Shown here piece by piece: positions 1-13,073 of a stretch of DNA of 64,000 nt (position 1 is its first letter; each line of letters begins with the position of its first letter). Where the stretch lies: contig JAPEUQ010000008.1 of the NCBI GenBank assembly GCA_027946365.1, forward strand, positions 124,001 to 188,000, written 5' to 3'. A program made the position numbers and the translations under genes. Under the pieces are notes generated by a model. That model was given only the letters and a program-made list of their open reading frames with translations, was not told the origin of the DNA and made no database searches. The stretch is from Kalmusia sp. IMI 367209 (taxonomy: Eukaryota; Ascomycota; Dothideomycetes; Pleosporales; Didymosphaeriaceae).

Positions 1-1403
1 CCTATGTGTGTATGTGTATGTGCGTCGTAAGCCTGTGTTTTGGTTTCTATCAAGTTAAGCTGCGCAGGGATACCGATACACACAAGCTATCTGCAGAGCG
101 TGGTGTGAAGTGCGAGAGCGGGTGCAACTAGTGGAGGAGCCTGTTAGCAAATTCAACTGGGCAGGGTCTGGAACACAAGCTAAAGGGCGAGTGCATCGAG
201 GTTGCTTGTGCGTTAGCAGAAGACCCTTTCACAAAATTTTGGGCGCCAGGCTGTACTGTCCCGCTCTTATGCTTCTGACAACACGTAAGACGCGCAGCAG
301 TAGTCATGTGCCTTTGCTGTTCATCCTCTGGGGGATCTCGGTCGTCTCCGTCGTGTACAACAAATGCGAATGGAGACCCCATGCTAAAACAAGCCTTGCT
401 AGCAGAGTACGCGTAATAACACGTATTTCGAACGTCTGGATGCCTCAGGCTTCTCGGTCTGTATTGTTCAGGCCGCTGGGGCACCATGTCTGAGGAACGA
501 ATCGTGCCAAAGTCGATGGTATCGTATAGTATGAAAAAAATAAAAGCACATGACATGCGGCCATTCCGTACGAGGTGTATTTGGTCGCGTCTGTCCATGT
601 TTCTGCCGTGACCTTCGGCTACAGAGCTTTTCATTCTCTCCTGTGGTATAGGTATGCACAGACAAGATCCGAGTTGTGCATGTATCTATGCTTGCCGGTG
701 ATCACGTTTTCATGATGGTGTATAGCTCGGAGATGGATAACTCGTCGCTGCACAAGGCCGCAGATCCAAAGCGAGCACGCGTGGAAATGAAGGCGGCGCG
801 TGTGGGGAGGATGTGATGGATCGCGCAAAATTAGGCTAGGGTCCCGCCAAAGCCCCAGCGCCATGCGGCAAGCTTGGCTCACCTCCGCTGGACTGCTGTG
901 CTCAATTCATTCACTCTCTGCGCCTCGCAGCGATAAGGGAAGCCCTGTCGTGAGCGACTCCCGCAAAGCAGCGTCATTCGGCCTACACGCAAATATCCCC
1001 GTTCCGTCCTCGCGTCACGTTGTCGGCTTCGCCCGCCCGCTTCATTGTCCAAACGTCCTCGGCACCCGCTTTGAAACCTCGAGCGTTCTGACGTTCCGAG
1101 TTTCAAGACGACAAACTTACGTAGCACGCGCCTCTCGTGGTCCTGAGAGGACTCACAGGTATGCTGCCGCTGCCTGCCAGCGCCCAGGTTGCCGTGTGGC
1201 ACGACCCAGACTGACTGTTTGGAATCAGGCGCTCCCACTCACTACTCCCCTCGTTTGGACAGTCAACGCTTAGCCTTTACCGCGGCATTTTGTCGTCGAC
1301 CATTCACTGCTGCCTCCGCACGCGACCAAGATCACTGTCCTACAGCTGTTGCCCTACAAGCCCCTACCGTCCTTCCCCATAGCACAGCCCCCCCTCCCAC
1401 AAA
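1..1403. other. intergenic, upstream of cdc42
   Basis: I see no convincing gene here. The open frames on both strands are short, overlap one another and lack protein-like composition. The last 150 bases before the cdc42 ATG are C/T-rich, as is common in fungal promoters and 5' leaders. The first 25 bases are a GT-rich run (TATGTGTG type). Confidence 0.5.
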
Positions 1404-2210
<807 letters not shown>

Positions 2211-2910
2211 ATGGTGAACCGTTGACGATATACTTCTATTCTCACCAATCTTTTCCGGGCCTGGCGTGTTTTTTTGGATACCTTGCGGATGCCGGCGCCA
2301 AACGAGTAGCGATGTTTCTTTCTTAGTTACGAGCTTGCTTTCTATCTTCCCCCAAATCAAGACCTCTGAAACATATACTTCTTCTGCAACCATGGTATAC
2401 CTTAGCTTATCGAGCAATGCTCCGTAGGTAGGTAGGCGGTGACAATCACAGAATGCTCAAACGACCGTATGCAACTGTTCAACCCCATGGAACCGGTCTT
2501 TCTTTTCCTTCGAATTACATTCAGATCGCGTGCAGCCTGCTATGCTTTGCTTAGGTAACGTACCCTCTATCACTTGTTGCCCCGGACGATAGTGCTATTG
2601 TCGGGTGAAGGCACGCGTTTGTTGCTATGGTAAACCAGGACCTCCCACCTCTCGCTTTCGTCTCTTCTACGCTTCTGCTACGCATCCCCTACACCTCCCC
2701 TATGCCTCTATTGGACGTCTGCTAACGGTTTTGCTATCGTGCAGAATTAGCGCTCGCCGCTGTTGAGCTTCAATTGTTGTCGCAAGCTTCGCAATCTGGT
2801 TGACAGGCTGCCACAAACCTTCGGTGAGCCCACTTCATTCGCGCCTCCGCTACCTGCTTATACGATCAATCAACAGACCCGCTGCAGCTGGACTCGTATG
2901 AGCGGCAGTC
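2211..2910. other. intergenic between cdc42 and the next gene
   Basis: About 700 bases holding the 3' flank of cdc42 and a pyrimidine-rich stretch (about 2640-2710) that is probably promoter or 5' leader of the next + gene. No supported gene. Confidence 0.5.
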
Positions 2911-5900
2911 ATGGCGTCACCCCATCGCGCGCAGAAGAAGCGTCCGCCGCCCATTGAGATCCCCGCGCCGTACACGCTACGGTCTGTAGTGCCCGGGCCG
3001 AATGCTTTCGCGATTGCAGAGCGAAAAGCACAAGAGAAAGAAGCCGAAGATCGAAGGCGGGCTGAGAACGATGCAGCGCAGTTTCGACCTCACACATCAG
3101 GCCACGATGCGCCGCAAGCCTCAAACGTCGTTGTTGAGTCAAGCTCGAGTCTTCCGCGCGCACATTCTACCAATCTCAAGCTTCCGGGCAAAGAAACGAT
3201 CTCCCATTTCATGGACCAGGTCCGCAACTCGCCCAGGAAATCGGATCACTCATGTAGCTCATCATCTGCTACAAGTCGGCATGGCTCAAAGACCCGGTCA
3301 AAGTATTTTGAGCGGAGCTACAACAGCGCTGTATCTGGCCAGAGGCATCTAGAGGGTCTTAGCGAAGAGACTACTTTGCGAGGGGAGATCGAGGCGCAGA
3401 ACGAGCGCAAGCTCTTCAAGTTGATGGGCGAAGTGCCCGACACGCCGAAGACGGGTGAGCGATTGACTCTCATTACTCATTCAGACTCCGGCTAAGGTAT
3501 TAGGTGTTCCGGATTTACCAGATAATCATGTCAAAATCAACGATTTCAGGCTAGGTCGGAGAGGTTCTGAGTCGACCAAGGCTTCTGATAGAGAGACAGT
3601 TACTAGGAGCCCGAAGAAGAAGCTTTTCGGCGTAAGCATACCATTTTCCAGGAACAGTACCAACAAAGAGCCACCACCACCTATGCCTCGCAAGGTGGCA
3701 AAGGTGTTGGGTTCCAGCCCTCCTGGCAAGCAAAGGAAATTTTCTCCGCTAAGGAACGCGGGAGTGATCGTGCCACGATCTGATACCTCAAAATCTCTCC
3801 CTTCCAAGTTGTTCTACCAGACCGGGCACCACGGTCGTCGTCGTAGCCCTATTCATGAAGGAACATCGCGAGTTCGACCAAGTCGCAGGTCGCCCACAAC
3901 CAAAGCGACTCCGTTCTCACATGCGAAGACGCTTGAAGCTTTGACGGCCGCAGACGAAGCCGAGATACCACCTACTCCGCCTAGGAAGGATTCCCTACTG
4001 TTTAATTATCGCCAGATTGAGACTTTGAGAGTTGTCAATCCCTCTAGGACCGTCAGTCAGCTTCTTCGACCTCCTCGAACGCCAGCGATGGAGCCCGACG
4101 ATTTCAAGGATAATGGCATGAAGCTGGTCGTTCCACCTGTACCAAATTTGGACCCGATTCCTTCAACCGGCGGCAGAAGCCCCAGCAAGTACTGTCCAAA
4201 GAGCGCCGCAGATGAAGCAGAACTCGTGGAGGGTAACAAAATATCCTCAGCATACGGCGAGGTTGAGTATATAGATGATGAGGAGGTGGCTGCGCCCCAC
4301 AGTGTTCCCCCAAGAAGCACAGGACGTCGACCTTTTCACCACTCCGCGTCCTAAGCGTCGTAGTGCGGGACTAGGATTGCCTCCGTCGACTCCTCTTACT
4401 GCTCGGCTCAAGGGTCACGTGCCACAACCAGAAGCGGCACCTCCGTCAAGCGTGTACTCGCCACAGCTGGAATTCCTCCCATCAACTGTGTATTCACCTC
4501 CAACAACAGTGACCCTCGCTGCTGGTGGAGAGTCGTCAAGCAAGGTAAGTGACCCCATCGTACCTTCCTCTGTATCGCCCAGGCTGCCGTTCTCTCTCAC
4601 CTGCCTGCAGGTGACGATCACACTTGCCCCTCCCCCCCTCTCTCCACTCACTTCTCTCATTTCCTCTTCTGCTCAATAGACCTTTCTTCTCTGTCTGTCT
4701 CCTTTGACACTTCCCACTGACCCATGGATCAGACCGACAACCTCCTTCTACCCGCTGACCGACCCAAGTCTGAAGACTGTGACTCGAAGCGTGAATCAAT
4801 CCCCGTTGTATTCCGGGGCGACGTAAGCGACATTGACTCGCGGTCGGTAACGGAAAAGTCTGCCAGTTCTAGTTCTGCTACAACACGTGCAGCGTTTTCT
4901 AAAGCGCGTAACGACGGCGGCGGATCTACACTCAACGCGCGTGTCATGGAGGAGTTGCAGCTCACACCTCTTCGTGACCTATCTCGCCAAGCTTCTAGCA
5001 AGAGCACTCTCCAGCCAGAGCATTCTGCGTCGCAGCTATCAGACATGTTAAACGGCGTGAGCCCTAGCAGGGCGGACTTCCACGACTTCCCTCCGAACGG
5101 CTCAAGCGCGGTACCAAGCCCGCTCCATAGGGGGGCCGCCTCTGTCGCTTCAGGATCGTCCCACGCTTGCCGACACAGACATAGTTCAACCTTCCCAGGG
5201 CCATCCTATGTTCGCTGGCACAACGTTTCCGCTGCCGCCCAGGTCTGGAATGCCCATACACGACCATTTCTTCATGACCAATGAACATATCGATGTGGTT
5301 GCGATATCTCTGTATGACTGGGTGCAATCTCGCAGTGAACAACAAACAAATGTAGCTTCGTCCAAGCATGAGCAGCTCAAAACAGCCGTAGAGCAACGTT
5401 TTGAAGACCTCAAGTCGCAGATCAATTCTGTGAGCGACAAGATCGACCACAACGATAATCAGAACCACAATATCAGCGTCCAGCTTGACAAACTTCGCGA
5501 TTTCATCAAGACGGATATCGTGGACCCTTTTGCTAAGCAAATGCAAAAGATGGGCGGGTTGGAACTGGGCATGAAGGAGCTACAGAAGGCAGTACAGGAC
5601 CTACAGAACTCCGGCGCTCAGAACCACGCTCCTTTGGCTGGTTATCCCTCTCCCGGACAGGTATGACAGCCTTTATTCAGCTAGATTTCCTCGATGCTTG
5701 TACTTGTACTGACTTTTGAACGTGCAGACAACGTTTCCTTACCCTGCGCAGCGTTCACAGCCATCCCTGGTCGGCTTCTACGAGAATAATAGCAATGCTA
5801 CCAACAGCACGATATCTCAGATGGCACCTTCAGGCCCCTCTGAGTCGAGGCGATACGGAATCAACAACCAACTAGGCCGCTCCGGTTACGGCCGCGACAC

Positions 5901-6057
5901 TAGGGAGAACAACTATGCCTTTACCAGTGCGAACCCATACCATTCTCCAGGTGGATCTTTCAACAATGGTCTCGTAGGAGGAGGATATCAGCAGCCATAC
6001 AATTACTCGACGATGCAGGATCAGCAGTCGTATGGGTACAACGGCGTGTCGAAGTGA
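2911..6057 (+). CDS. large low-complexity protein with C-terminal coiled coil, unknown function
   Basis: I do not recognise the family. Six exons (2911-3454, 3522-4232, 4303-4544, 4733-5056, 5154-5660, 5728-6057) sum to 2658 nt, an exact 885 aa. The N-terminal two thirds is Ser/Pro/Arg-rich and looks disordered, with repeated Pro-Thr-Pro and SPxK-like sites suggestive of phosphorylation by proline-directed kinases. Around residues 610-720 (about 5280-5640) is a helical, probable coiled-coil region (EQRFEDLKSQINSVSDKID). The tail is Asn/Gly/Tyr/Gln-rich. Every frame change coincides with a plausible GT-AG intron. The least certain joins are at 4233-4302 and 4545-4732; for the latter an acceptor at 4679 opens another frame. 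A scaffold or cell-cycle/polarity role is only a guess from composition. Confidence 0.7.
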
Positions 6058-6870
6058 GGCATGCGGACGTGGAATACATAATGTTGGAACAGTCATGCTG
6101 GACATTCCCACGGTGGCTGGTTCCAACGCACATAATGTGAGCCGTCGTGTACTAGATGTTAGACGAAGACTAACAACGTGGTCGTATAGGAATCTGCTTG
6201 GACGGCGTAGTGGGATACGATTGCGATGGTGGATGGCAACTTGAAGGACTGTCACGTTCACGATGAGTCTTGTCATGATATTTGGAGCATAGAGGTTTGG
6301 GCGGGTATTTTTCCTAGTGCCGTTCCCTCTGGATGATTCTCGACGCTACCAATAGTAGCGTTGAGCATAGGGCGCGGAGCAGCTCGGCGAAGGCCTCAGG
6401 CGGAGAGCACGGATGTCTGGGGTATCTTCCGTTTTCACACTGATGACTTGACACATCACGGTCGGAGGCCAAAAAAATACGAAGAATTTCAACCAAGGGA
6501 TGCGCAGCAAGTGATGTCAATTTGGCAGCCAAGAGCCCTCGTCCCTAAGTGACGGTTTGCGCGCATATAAGAGCGAGACGATGGGTATTACCTGCATGCA
6601 TAGCGCCTAATCTTGGCCGCCAGTCTAGCCCCCCCGAGCATTCGTGCTCAAATGACCAGCTCCCATAGGTCGGACGGCTTTTTCACGATGCATCAGGCAG
6701 CGGTGTCCTGGGAGCACAGAGTGGCAGGCATGTATGTATGCAGCTGGTGAGAGCCCCGACGGGCAGCCAGCGGACGGCGAGCGCGGGCGTGTTCAGAGCG
6801 ACGGTCTGCGGTATAGATGGAGAGAGACTCCGAGATGCTATCGACATCAAGATAGGCTTCGCACGCACTA
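6058..6870. other. intergenic, promoter region of kinase gene
   Basis: No gene supported. A TATA-like element (CATATAAG) lies at about 6564, some 300 bases before the kinase reading frame. Short open frames here are not protein-like. Confidence 0.4.
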
Positions 6871-9122
6871 TTGCGACCAGCGCGATCGGGCAGGCGTCCG
6901 GGCAGCGCCTTCCCCACGCTTGGCCGGAACAGTCCAAGTAACGACGCCACCGAACCGCCTACGCGGCGAGCGAAACACGACGGTGCCGCCGCAGCGCTCC
7001 ATCAACACTGCGAAGATGACTTCGCAGCTGGGCGGCCCTCCTCCCACCCAAACCTCCGCCCCGGCGGTCCCTCTACACTCGCCGCGCACAGCACGCCGCA
7101 TGCGGACGTGCATTCGACGATAAGCAATTCTGCACTCGAGGCCCCGGCGCCCGGCAATGAGGCCTCGAGCCACTTGAACGCGCACCTCCCGCCTCTCAGC
7201 ACGGGCGACCCAACCGACCCTTCGCTGCCACGCTTCCACATCCGCAACCCCTCCGCCGCCGGCCTGTCCCTCAGGACCGACATTCCTCTCATGACTGCTG
7301 CTGGCCACCACGCGCACGAGACCACCACCACCACCACCGTGGAGGGCAGCACGGGGGACTCGCTGCGGCACTCGGCCACGGCGCCGATTGCGATACAGGA
7401 GGGCTATCTGAGGAGCACCTTTTCTGCGGGGAGCATGACCGGCTCCTTGTCGCCTGGCTCCGCACTCTCATCACCGGCCCTGAACGCACTAGTCGACATC
7501 ACCCCGCTTCCCTCGCCGCTGGTGATGAGCGATTCGCCTGGATCATGGACTCGGGGCGGCGTGTCGTTTCGCCCTCGCTCCAGAGGCGCATCCGGCTCGT
7601 CAAGGGACGACTCGTTCGCTATGCTCGGCAGAGGCACGCTGTCGCCTTCGCCCTCGCTGAAGAAGAAGGGATACCAAAAGCTGAAGACGGTCGCCACACA
7701 AGCCGCGGATGCAAGTATGCACACGCAGCAGAAGAACGAGGCGAATCGCGAGCGCAACAGGAGCGTCAGCGAGTTCAGACCCGATACTTTGCACAACATT
7801 GGAACGCGCCATGTTACGATTTCAAACGTAGCCCCGGAAACGATCCATGCCGATACGTCGTTCGAGTCTCGCCTCCACCGCGAGACATATCTAGCAGCGC
7901 AGCGAGGTCTGGTACCAGCTACCGTCCCCGCAGGCCTCCCCACACCCCCCGCTAGCAACCGGAGTGTCACTGAAAGCGAGGAGGAAGAGGTAGCAGAAGA
8001 AGACAGGATCAAGTACATAACCGTGAGGCAGGGTCCGCAGATGACGAAGAAGCTTTGGCGCCCTGTACGGCAGCTGGGCCAGGGCACCTTCAGCAAAGTC
8101 TGGCTGGCGACAAGCGAGAAGCTCGCAGCCAAAGACCCACTTGATGAAGCAACTCTCGATCCCCGCAAACTCGTCGCCATCAAGGTTGTCGAGCACGGTC
8201 CGGCTGGCGGCGCAGACGAAGAACGCGTAGAACTAAGTCTTAAGCGAGAGGTCGAAATGCTCCGCTCCGTCTCTCATCCTTCGCTTGTTCATTTAAGAGC
8301 ATTCGATAACGGTGACGCCCAAGCACTACTTGTCCTAACCTATTGCCCCGGTGGTGATTTGTTCGATGTGGCCAGCGCGAACCGCGACCTGCTTGGTGTC
8401 GACCTCGTCCAGCGCATCTTCGCCGAGCTAGTCAGTGCTACCCGTTATCTGCATGACAAACTGATTGTGCACCGCGACATCAAGTTAGAAAGTACATTAC
8501 TCCGTCCACTGTGGTCAGTCAACCCAAAGCGACAAGTCACTAATGCATCACAGATGTTCTTCTCAACATCCCAGTCTCTACAGTCCCCTTGCTCAAGAAC
8601 CCACGATCACATCCGTATCCCATTGCGACTCTCACGGATCTGGGTCTCTCCCGTCGTATTCCTGCTCCGCCCGAATCACCTCTTTTGACTACTCGCTGTG
8701 GCAGTGAAGATTATGCTGCTCCTGAGATTCTACTTGGTCAGCCGTATGATGGTCGTCAGACTGACGCATGGGCTCTTGGAGTCCTGCTCTATGCACTCAT
8801 GGAAGGCCGCTTGCCCTTTGATTCTCCGCCTGGAAAACCTGCACGCAGCAGGCCTGCCCACCGTATCGCAAGATGCGACTGGATGTGGATTAGGTTCGGC
8901 GACGATGATGGCGAGTGGGATTCCGAGAAAGGAAAGGACTGGGAGGGCGCGCGAGAGTGTGTCGAGGGTCTGCTGAAAAAAGTATCGCGAGGACGCAAGA
9001 GCCTCGAAGATATCGAGAAACTTGACTGGGTGCAGCATGGCATTGAGGTGGAGGGTGGCGTGAGACGCAGAATCGAGGATGAAGAGGCCGAACAGACCAC
9101 ACCCGACATCAACGCGAGGTGA
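6871..9122 (+). CDS. serine/threonine protein kinase with long disordered N-terminus
   Basis: Two exons (6871-8491, 8554-9122; 62-nt intron with a CACTAAT branch site) give 729 aa. Residues 1-385 are Ser/Pro/Thr-rich and disordered, including a Thr run. The kinase domain runs from about 390: Gly-loop GQGTFSKVWLA, VAIKVVEHG (catalytic Lys), HRDIKLEN catalytic loop, TDLGLSRR where DFG is expected, YAAPEIL (APE) and DAWALGVLLYALMEGRLPF. The DFG Asp and Gly remain but Phe is Leu. The C-lobe is short and ends in an acidic tail (RIEDEEAEQ). It resembles fungal CAMK/Snf1-like kinases but I cannot name an orthologue. The start is uncertain: an ATG at about 7016 in another frame opens a plausible peptide (MTSQLGGPPPTQT), so the true first exon may be spliced differently. 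Confidence 0.85.
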
Positions 9123-10088
9123 TTGTTAGTAAGGAGCGCCTCACCTTATATTCGACACCCGCTCCATTAATCCCGCCGACTCTTGGTAGCTATCGACGGT
9201 CGGTGGTCCGAAACATTGTATCATTATCGCATTCCCCAACCGGGCATTATTCTTTTTCCTTTGTTTCTATCTGAAGAGGAGGTCGGCAACTAGTGGGTTT
9301 GGTAATTGGACGGCACATGATGAGATACCACGGCGGACGGTAGGACACGCACACGGACGGTTTACTTCATCGGTGATCTGGCCCAGATCCGCTCTCTTGA
9401 TCTTCCTCGTTTCGTGTCTTGTACCTTCTACTTCTACTTTGATATCCCCTTTACTTCTTCGGATATCCTTCATGCTTTCTTTGCAGCTTTGTATATTCCC
9501 TTCTTGCTCTTGCTTTCGCTTTTCTATCAACTATGCTCGATATCTAGCATCTAGACAAAAGAGAGACGGATGTTGTTACTGTTTGGCTCAGGCTTAGATT
9601 CTTCATTGGATGGAAAGGGCTTTGGGTAGTTGAAAAAAAAAATCAAAAGAAGTCAGCGTGGAATGTCTCAATAGTGATGATGCGTTCAAGGTCATCAAGG
9701 ACCACTCATGCAACTAGATCGACCTGAACCTTACAAACTATCCACTATACCAAACGTAGAAGATGTCTCTCAAGCCACTTCCGTAAAGAAGCAAGACAGA
9801 CGTTCAAAACAGGGAAAGAAGTGGAAGAGGTTTTTGACTACCGTGGCTCGGAGCGCGCTCCGCGCCGCCCTAAGTGACCGGACCAGACGTACGATGATGC
9901 CGAAGTGGGCGTGGCTGACGGGCGACGTCAATCCATCACCTCTCGATTGAAGTTCATAGACCGATCGTGTCTCTCCCATCCATTCCACCCTTCTCTCACT
10001 CCACAAGCACTACCTTAACGCAGTGTCGCGAAATTTTGCACCAAAGAGCCGGAGGAGTGACTGCCGCTCGACTTCCCAATTTCCAACG
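9123..10088. other. intergenic
   Basis: 3' flank of the kinase gene plus the upstream region of the next candidate. T-rich and C/T-rich stretches at about 9240-9530 and an A-run at about 9631. No gene supported. Confidence 0.4.
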
Positions 10089-10622
10089 ATGTCGTGGAAA
10101 ACTATCAACACGTGAGAATCCCGAAGCAGGGGGAAGGGGGCCTGATGAAGGAGAGAGGAGCTGATATAAGTGTAGCATGGGCGAGCACGCCCGGTACGTC
10201 GACCAAGATGGCGTCAACGTCGTTTTGGTGCATGTTGACATTGCGGACCGCCAGGAGGTCGCGGACATCGAGGTTAACCTTTACAAGCAATTGCAAGTCG
10301 TCTCTCCCCTTTCGTCTCTCTGGTATCTTTCCGTATGAGAATCTTCGTATAGCCTTGGTCTACAAGTCTGGGACTGTTTCCACTAGTTCATAAACCCCAA
10401 CGAGTCCGTGGGCCCTGCGCTAACAGGGTCGACAGCGAAGACGAGGCGAAGCGCAACCAAGTCAGGTTTTACAGGACGGACCAGAAGCTGTCTGACAGCG
10501 GGGGTGGCGTGACGGTGTATTACAACGGGAAGAAGATTGAGCATAAGAAGTTGGTCATGGGGAGCTTGAACGCTCTGGTGGAGGCTATCGCTGCGGCGCT
10601 GGAGAAGCAGAATGCACACTGA
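10089..10622 (+). CDS. small spliced gene, possibly thioredoxin-fold-like
   Basis: Tentative three-exon model (10089-10111, 10176-10322, 10427-10622) giving 121 aa in frame. The start MSWKTINT, the segment GVNVVLVHVDIADRQEVADI and the end VTVYYNGKKIEHKKL followed by a helix ending LEKQNAH recall the beta-alpha-beta pattern of thioredoxin-like proteins (VKVDxDxxxEIA, then FFKNGKxV). No CxxC motif is visible, so it would not be an active oxidoreductase as modelled. The last exon is the most convincing part; the middle splice sites are guesses. It may instead be an unrelated small protein. Confidence 0.4.
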
Positions 10623-12081
10623 GAAAACAGAGCTGTGGTGTGTTGCGAGATGGGTGTGGGGTCCAGCATGGAGTCGTCAAATGTACTCGCATTTCCATAT
10701 CTATATGGCTCTTGACGGAGCGACCTGGGCAGTTTACTCTTCTTCCATTCGCTAATAGTGATATCTCGATGTTAGACAGTTCAAACGGCACTCCTTCCCT
10801 GTGAACAGTGTTGGTCATGTTTATTGAAATCTTTTTTAATCGACACTGGCGATGGTAGGTGTTCAAAATGAAGTCGCTCTAACCCTGCGGCCGATTCTAC
10901 TCTACACAACTTTTCAAGACAAGCGATAGAAGCGCGATCGAAGTCCAAACATCTTGTAAGCTCCACACCCAAGGAAAAAGTTCACTCATTCCATGCACAA
11001 CAACCTGGATCTCCTAACTTTGTCTCCTCCACCCTGTCTCTGCCCTTCACCCTATGCGGTCGGATCTACCTCGCTACGTCACGGAGGGTCTTGCGCATCC
11101 ATGCAACGCTCTCATTGTCCACAAATTGAAATGATGTTAGAAGGACAATATGTAAGCGACAGGTCATAAATGTAAGCTCGTGCGGCATACCTGGCCTGGA
11201 GAAGAATGAGAATATGCTGTCGGCTTTGTTGTCGGCGAGGCGAATATGACGACGGTTGCTGATTGTGTCAAAATTGTTGACGGACGGAGGGAGGATGGTG
11301 ATGCATCATGGCGACCATGATGGAAGACACCCTTCCTCAAATGTACGTGTACCGTGTCCTTTGTGTTTTTGAGCTGAACGACTTACGATGGGAGCGTGTG
11401 CAAAGCCTCGCTTGATAACCTGATCAGCTTGGTAGAAGCATAATACCTTTACTGTCACCATCCTTTGACACCCCTTGAGTTAGAAAGGAGAAGGAAACCG
11501 CTGCTATCTATTATCTTTTAAACTGCGTAAAATCCTTTGCTACTCATTAGTACATATATGGACGGTCAATTGTACGCGACTACTTCCTAAAGTGATGGCA
11601 GGTGTGAACGCTCACTTTGTTACGCACGACCTTTATGAATTACATGTACACTAGGTGACAGCCACTTATTTGACACACAGAAGAGACTGACATTGCGGTA
11701 GCTCTTCAAAGGTATTTGGCAATAAGCTCTTCCATGACCAACACTCACTCCACTTGAATATGTCTGTCGTAACTGATCTGAACGAGATGTGTGAATACGA
11801 AAAGCGCTCTTGAGTCCTGAGCTGACGGTAGTTCTTACTAGTTGGGTACCGACGTTTCCATCAATAAGGTTTTTGATTCAAACCATATTGTAGTTTAGGA
11901 TCGTATCATTTGTCACTAATTGACTGTTAGATTCTCTTCACACCAATCCACATACTGGCTCATCACATCACTACAGCTAAGGTCACAGCACACTCACACG
12001 CTCTACGCCATCCTTTATGGCTCAATCCTTGTCTTTTCCTCTAACGCTTTTATCAAATTACCCTAAACCTCTACAACTACA
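10623..12081. other. intergenic, about 1.5 kb
   Basis: No gene found on either strand. Base composition becomes A/T-richer between 11,400 and 12,000. The last 120 bases before 12,082 are C/T/A-rich and look like a fungal 5' leader (ends CTACAACTACA before the ATG). Confidence 0.5.
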
Positions 12082-12876
12082 ATGATGGCCACCGCTAACC
12101 CTGAAACATTCGAATGCACAATCTGCGGAGAACACCACACCCTTTCCTCAGGTCACAGCGGCCACAAGTCTCACTGCATTTTCTGCCTGCTCTACCAGCT
12201 TGCTCGCACTATCATCCCCGTAGCCTCGTCCTGCCGACTCAACCCTGCACAAGTCGAGAAAAACAACATGATCAAGGTGCGCAAGAAAGTCATCGGCACA
12301 GTCATACCTATCATCGTACTGGCATTCTTCGCGTTCAGGTGGGAAATGCAATATTGGCCCCGAGCTATCAAAGGTTTCGGGGAAGGAGAAGGACTCTGGA
12401 AGGATAAATCGATATGGTTGATGCTGTGCATGGTTGGCTGCGCGCCATGTGGGTGCGTCCTGGGCTTTATCGTTTCGGGGATCTACTACATTGTCAAAAG
12501 CTGGAGGAAAAGAAAGGCAAAGCGTAGGAAAGCGTTGCGGCAGTCTGGCGTGGGCTCTGCGACCTCTTCGCCTTCTGTGCCTCTTGAAGAGAAGCCGCTG
12601 GCTGATGTGCGCTACGATGATCTCCGTGAGATGAACGAGACGGGAATGATTGAGATTGTTATTACCCCACCCGAGGAGGCTCCGGAGCCGGCGCCGCAGA
12701 GGGATAATAGGGTGAGTAGGATGTTAGGGGTGGTCGCTGATCGCTTTAGGAATGGCTACGATGGGAGGGCGATAAGGAGAGAGGCCATGGAAGAAATCGA
12801 TGAGGTGCGAGAACAGCTACATAGTGGTGTAGCGAGAAGAAATTTTAGACCTATAACTCAATGGCCGGGGATGTAA
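12082..12876 (+). CDS. hypothetical membrane protein with N-terminal Cys/His cluster
   Basis: Intronless, 264 aa; the second Met (12085) is an equally good start. Residues 11-37 carry CTICGEHH then HKSHCIFC, a C-x2-C...C-x2-C arrangement that could bind zinc. Two hydrophobic segments follow: about residues 71-89 (VIGTVIPIIVLAFFAF) and about 112-138 (IWLMLCMVGCAPCGCVLGF). After the second comes a strongly basic stretch (KSWRKRKAKRRK) and an acidic, Pro-rich tail. The layout suggests a two-pass membrane protein with a cytosolic tail. Family not recognised; function unknown. Confidence 0.75.
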   Translation: MMATANPETFECTICGEHHTLSSGHSGHKSHCIFCLLYQLARTIIPVASSCRLNPAQVEKNNMIKVRKKVIGTVIPIIVLAFFAFRWEMQYWPRAIKGFGEGEGLWKDKSIWLMLCMVGCAPCGCVLGFIVSGIYYIVKSWRKRKAKRRKALRQSGVGSATSSPSVPLEEKPLADVRYDDLREMNETGMIEIVITPPEEAPEPAPQRDNRVSRMLGVVADRFRNGYDGRAIRREAMEEIDEVREQLHSGVARRNFRPITQWPGM

Positions 12877-13073
12877 GTCATGACTGGGTCGTCTATCTAA
12901 ATGTGGCGTAGGACAGAGACGCTACGTTTGAATGACTGCTCATTGAAGAGTTTAACTAAGCATTTACAAGGATATATTACAGCATAAGGGTATAAATATT
13001 AGCGTATTCAGGTCCCGTGTCGTTCTCCAACCATCATTAATCCCAGCTTCTGTCGCGCCCCATGACAGAGTAA

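Noticed and set aside
7404..8183. 259-codon open frame on the minus strand inside the kinase gene
   Set aside because: It is the shadow of the plus-strand kinase; Ser/Leu-rich with no motif, while the plus frame shows clear kinase residues.
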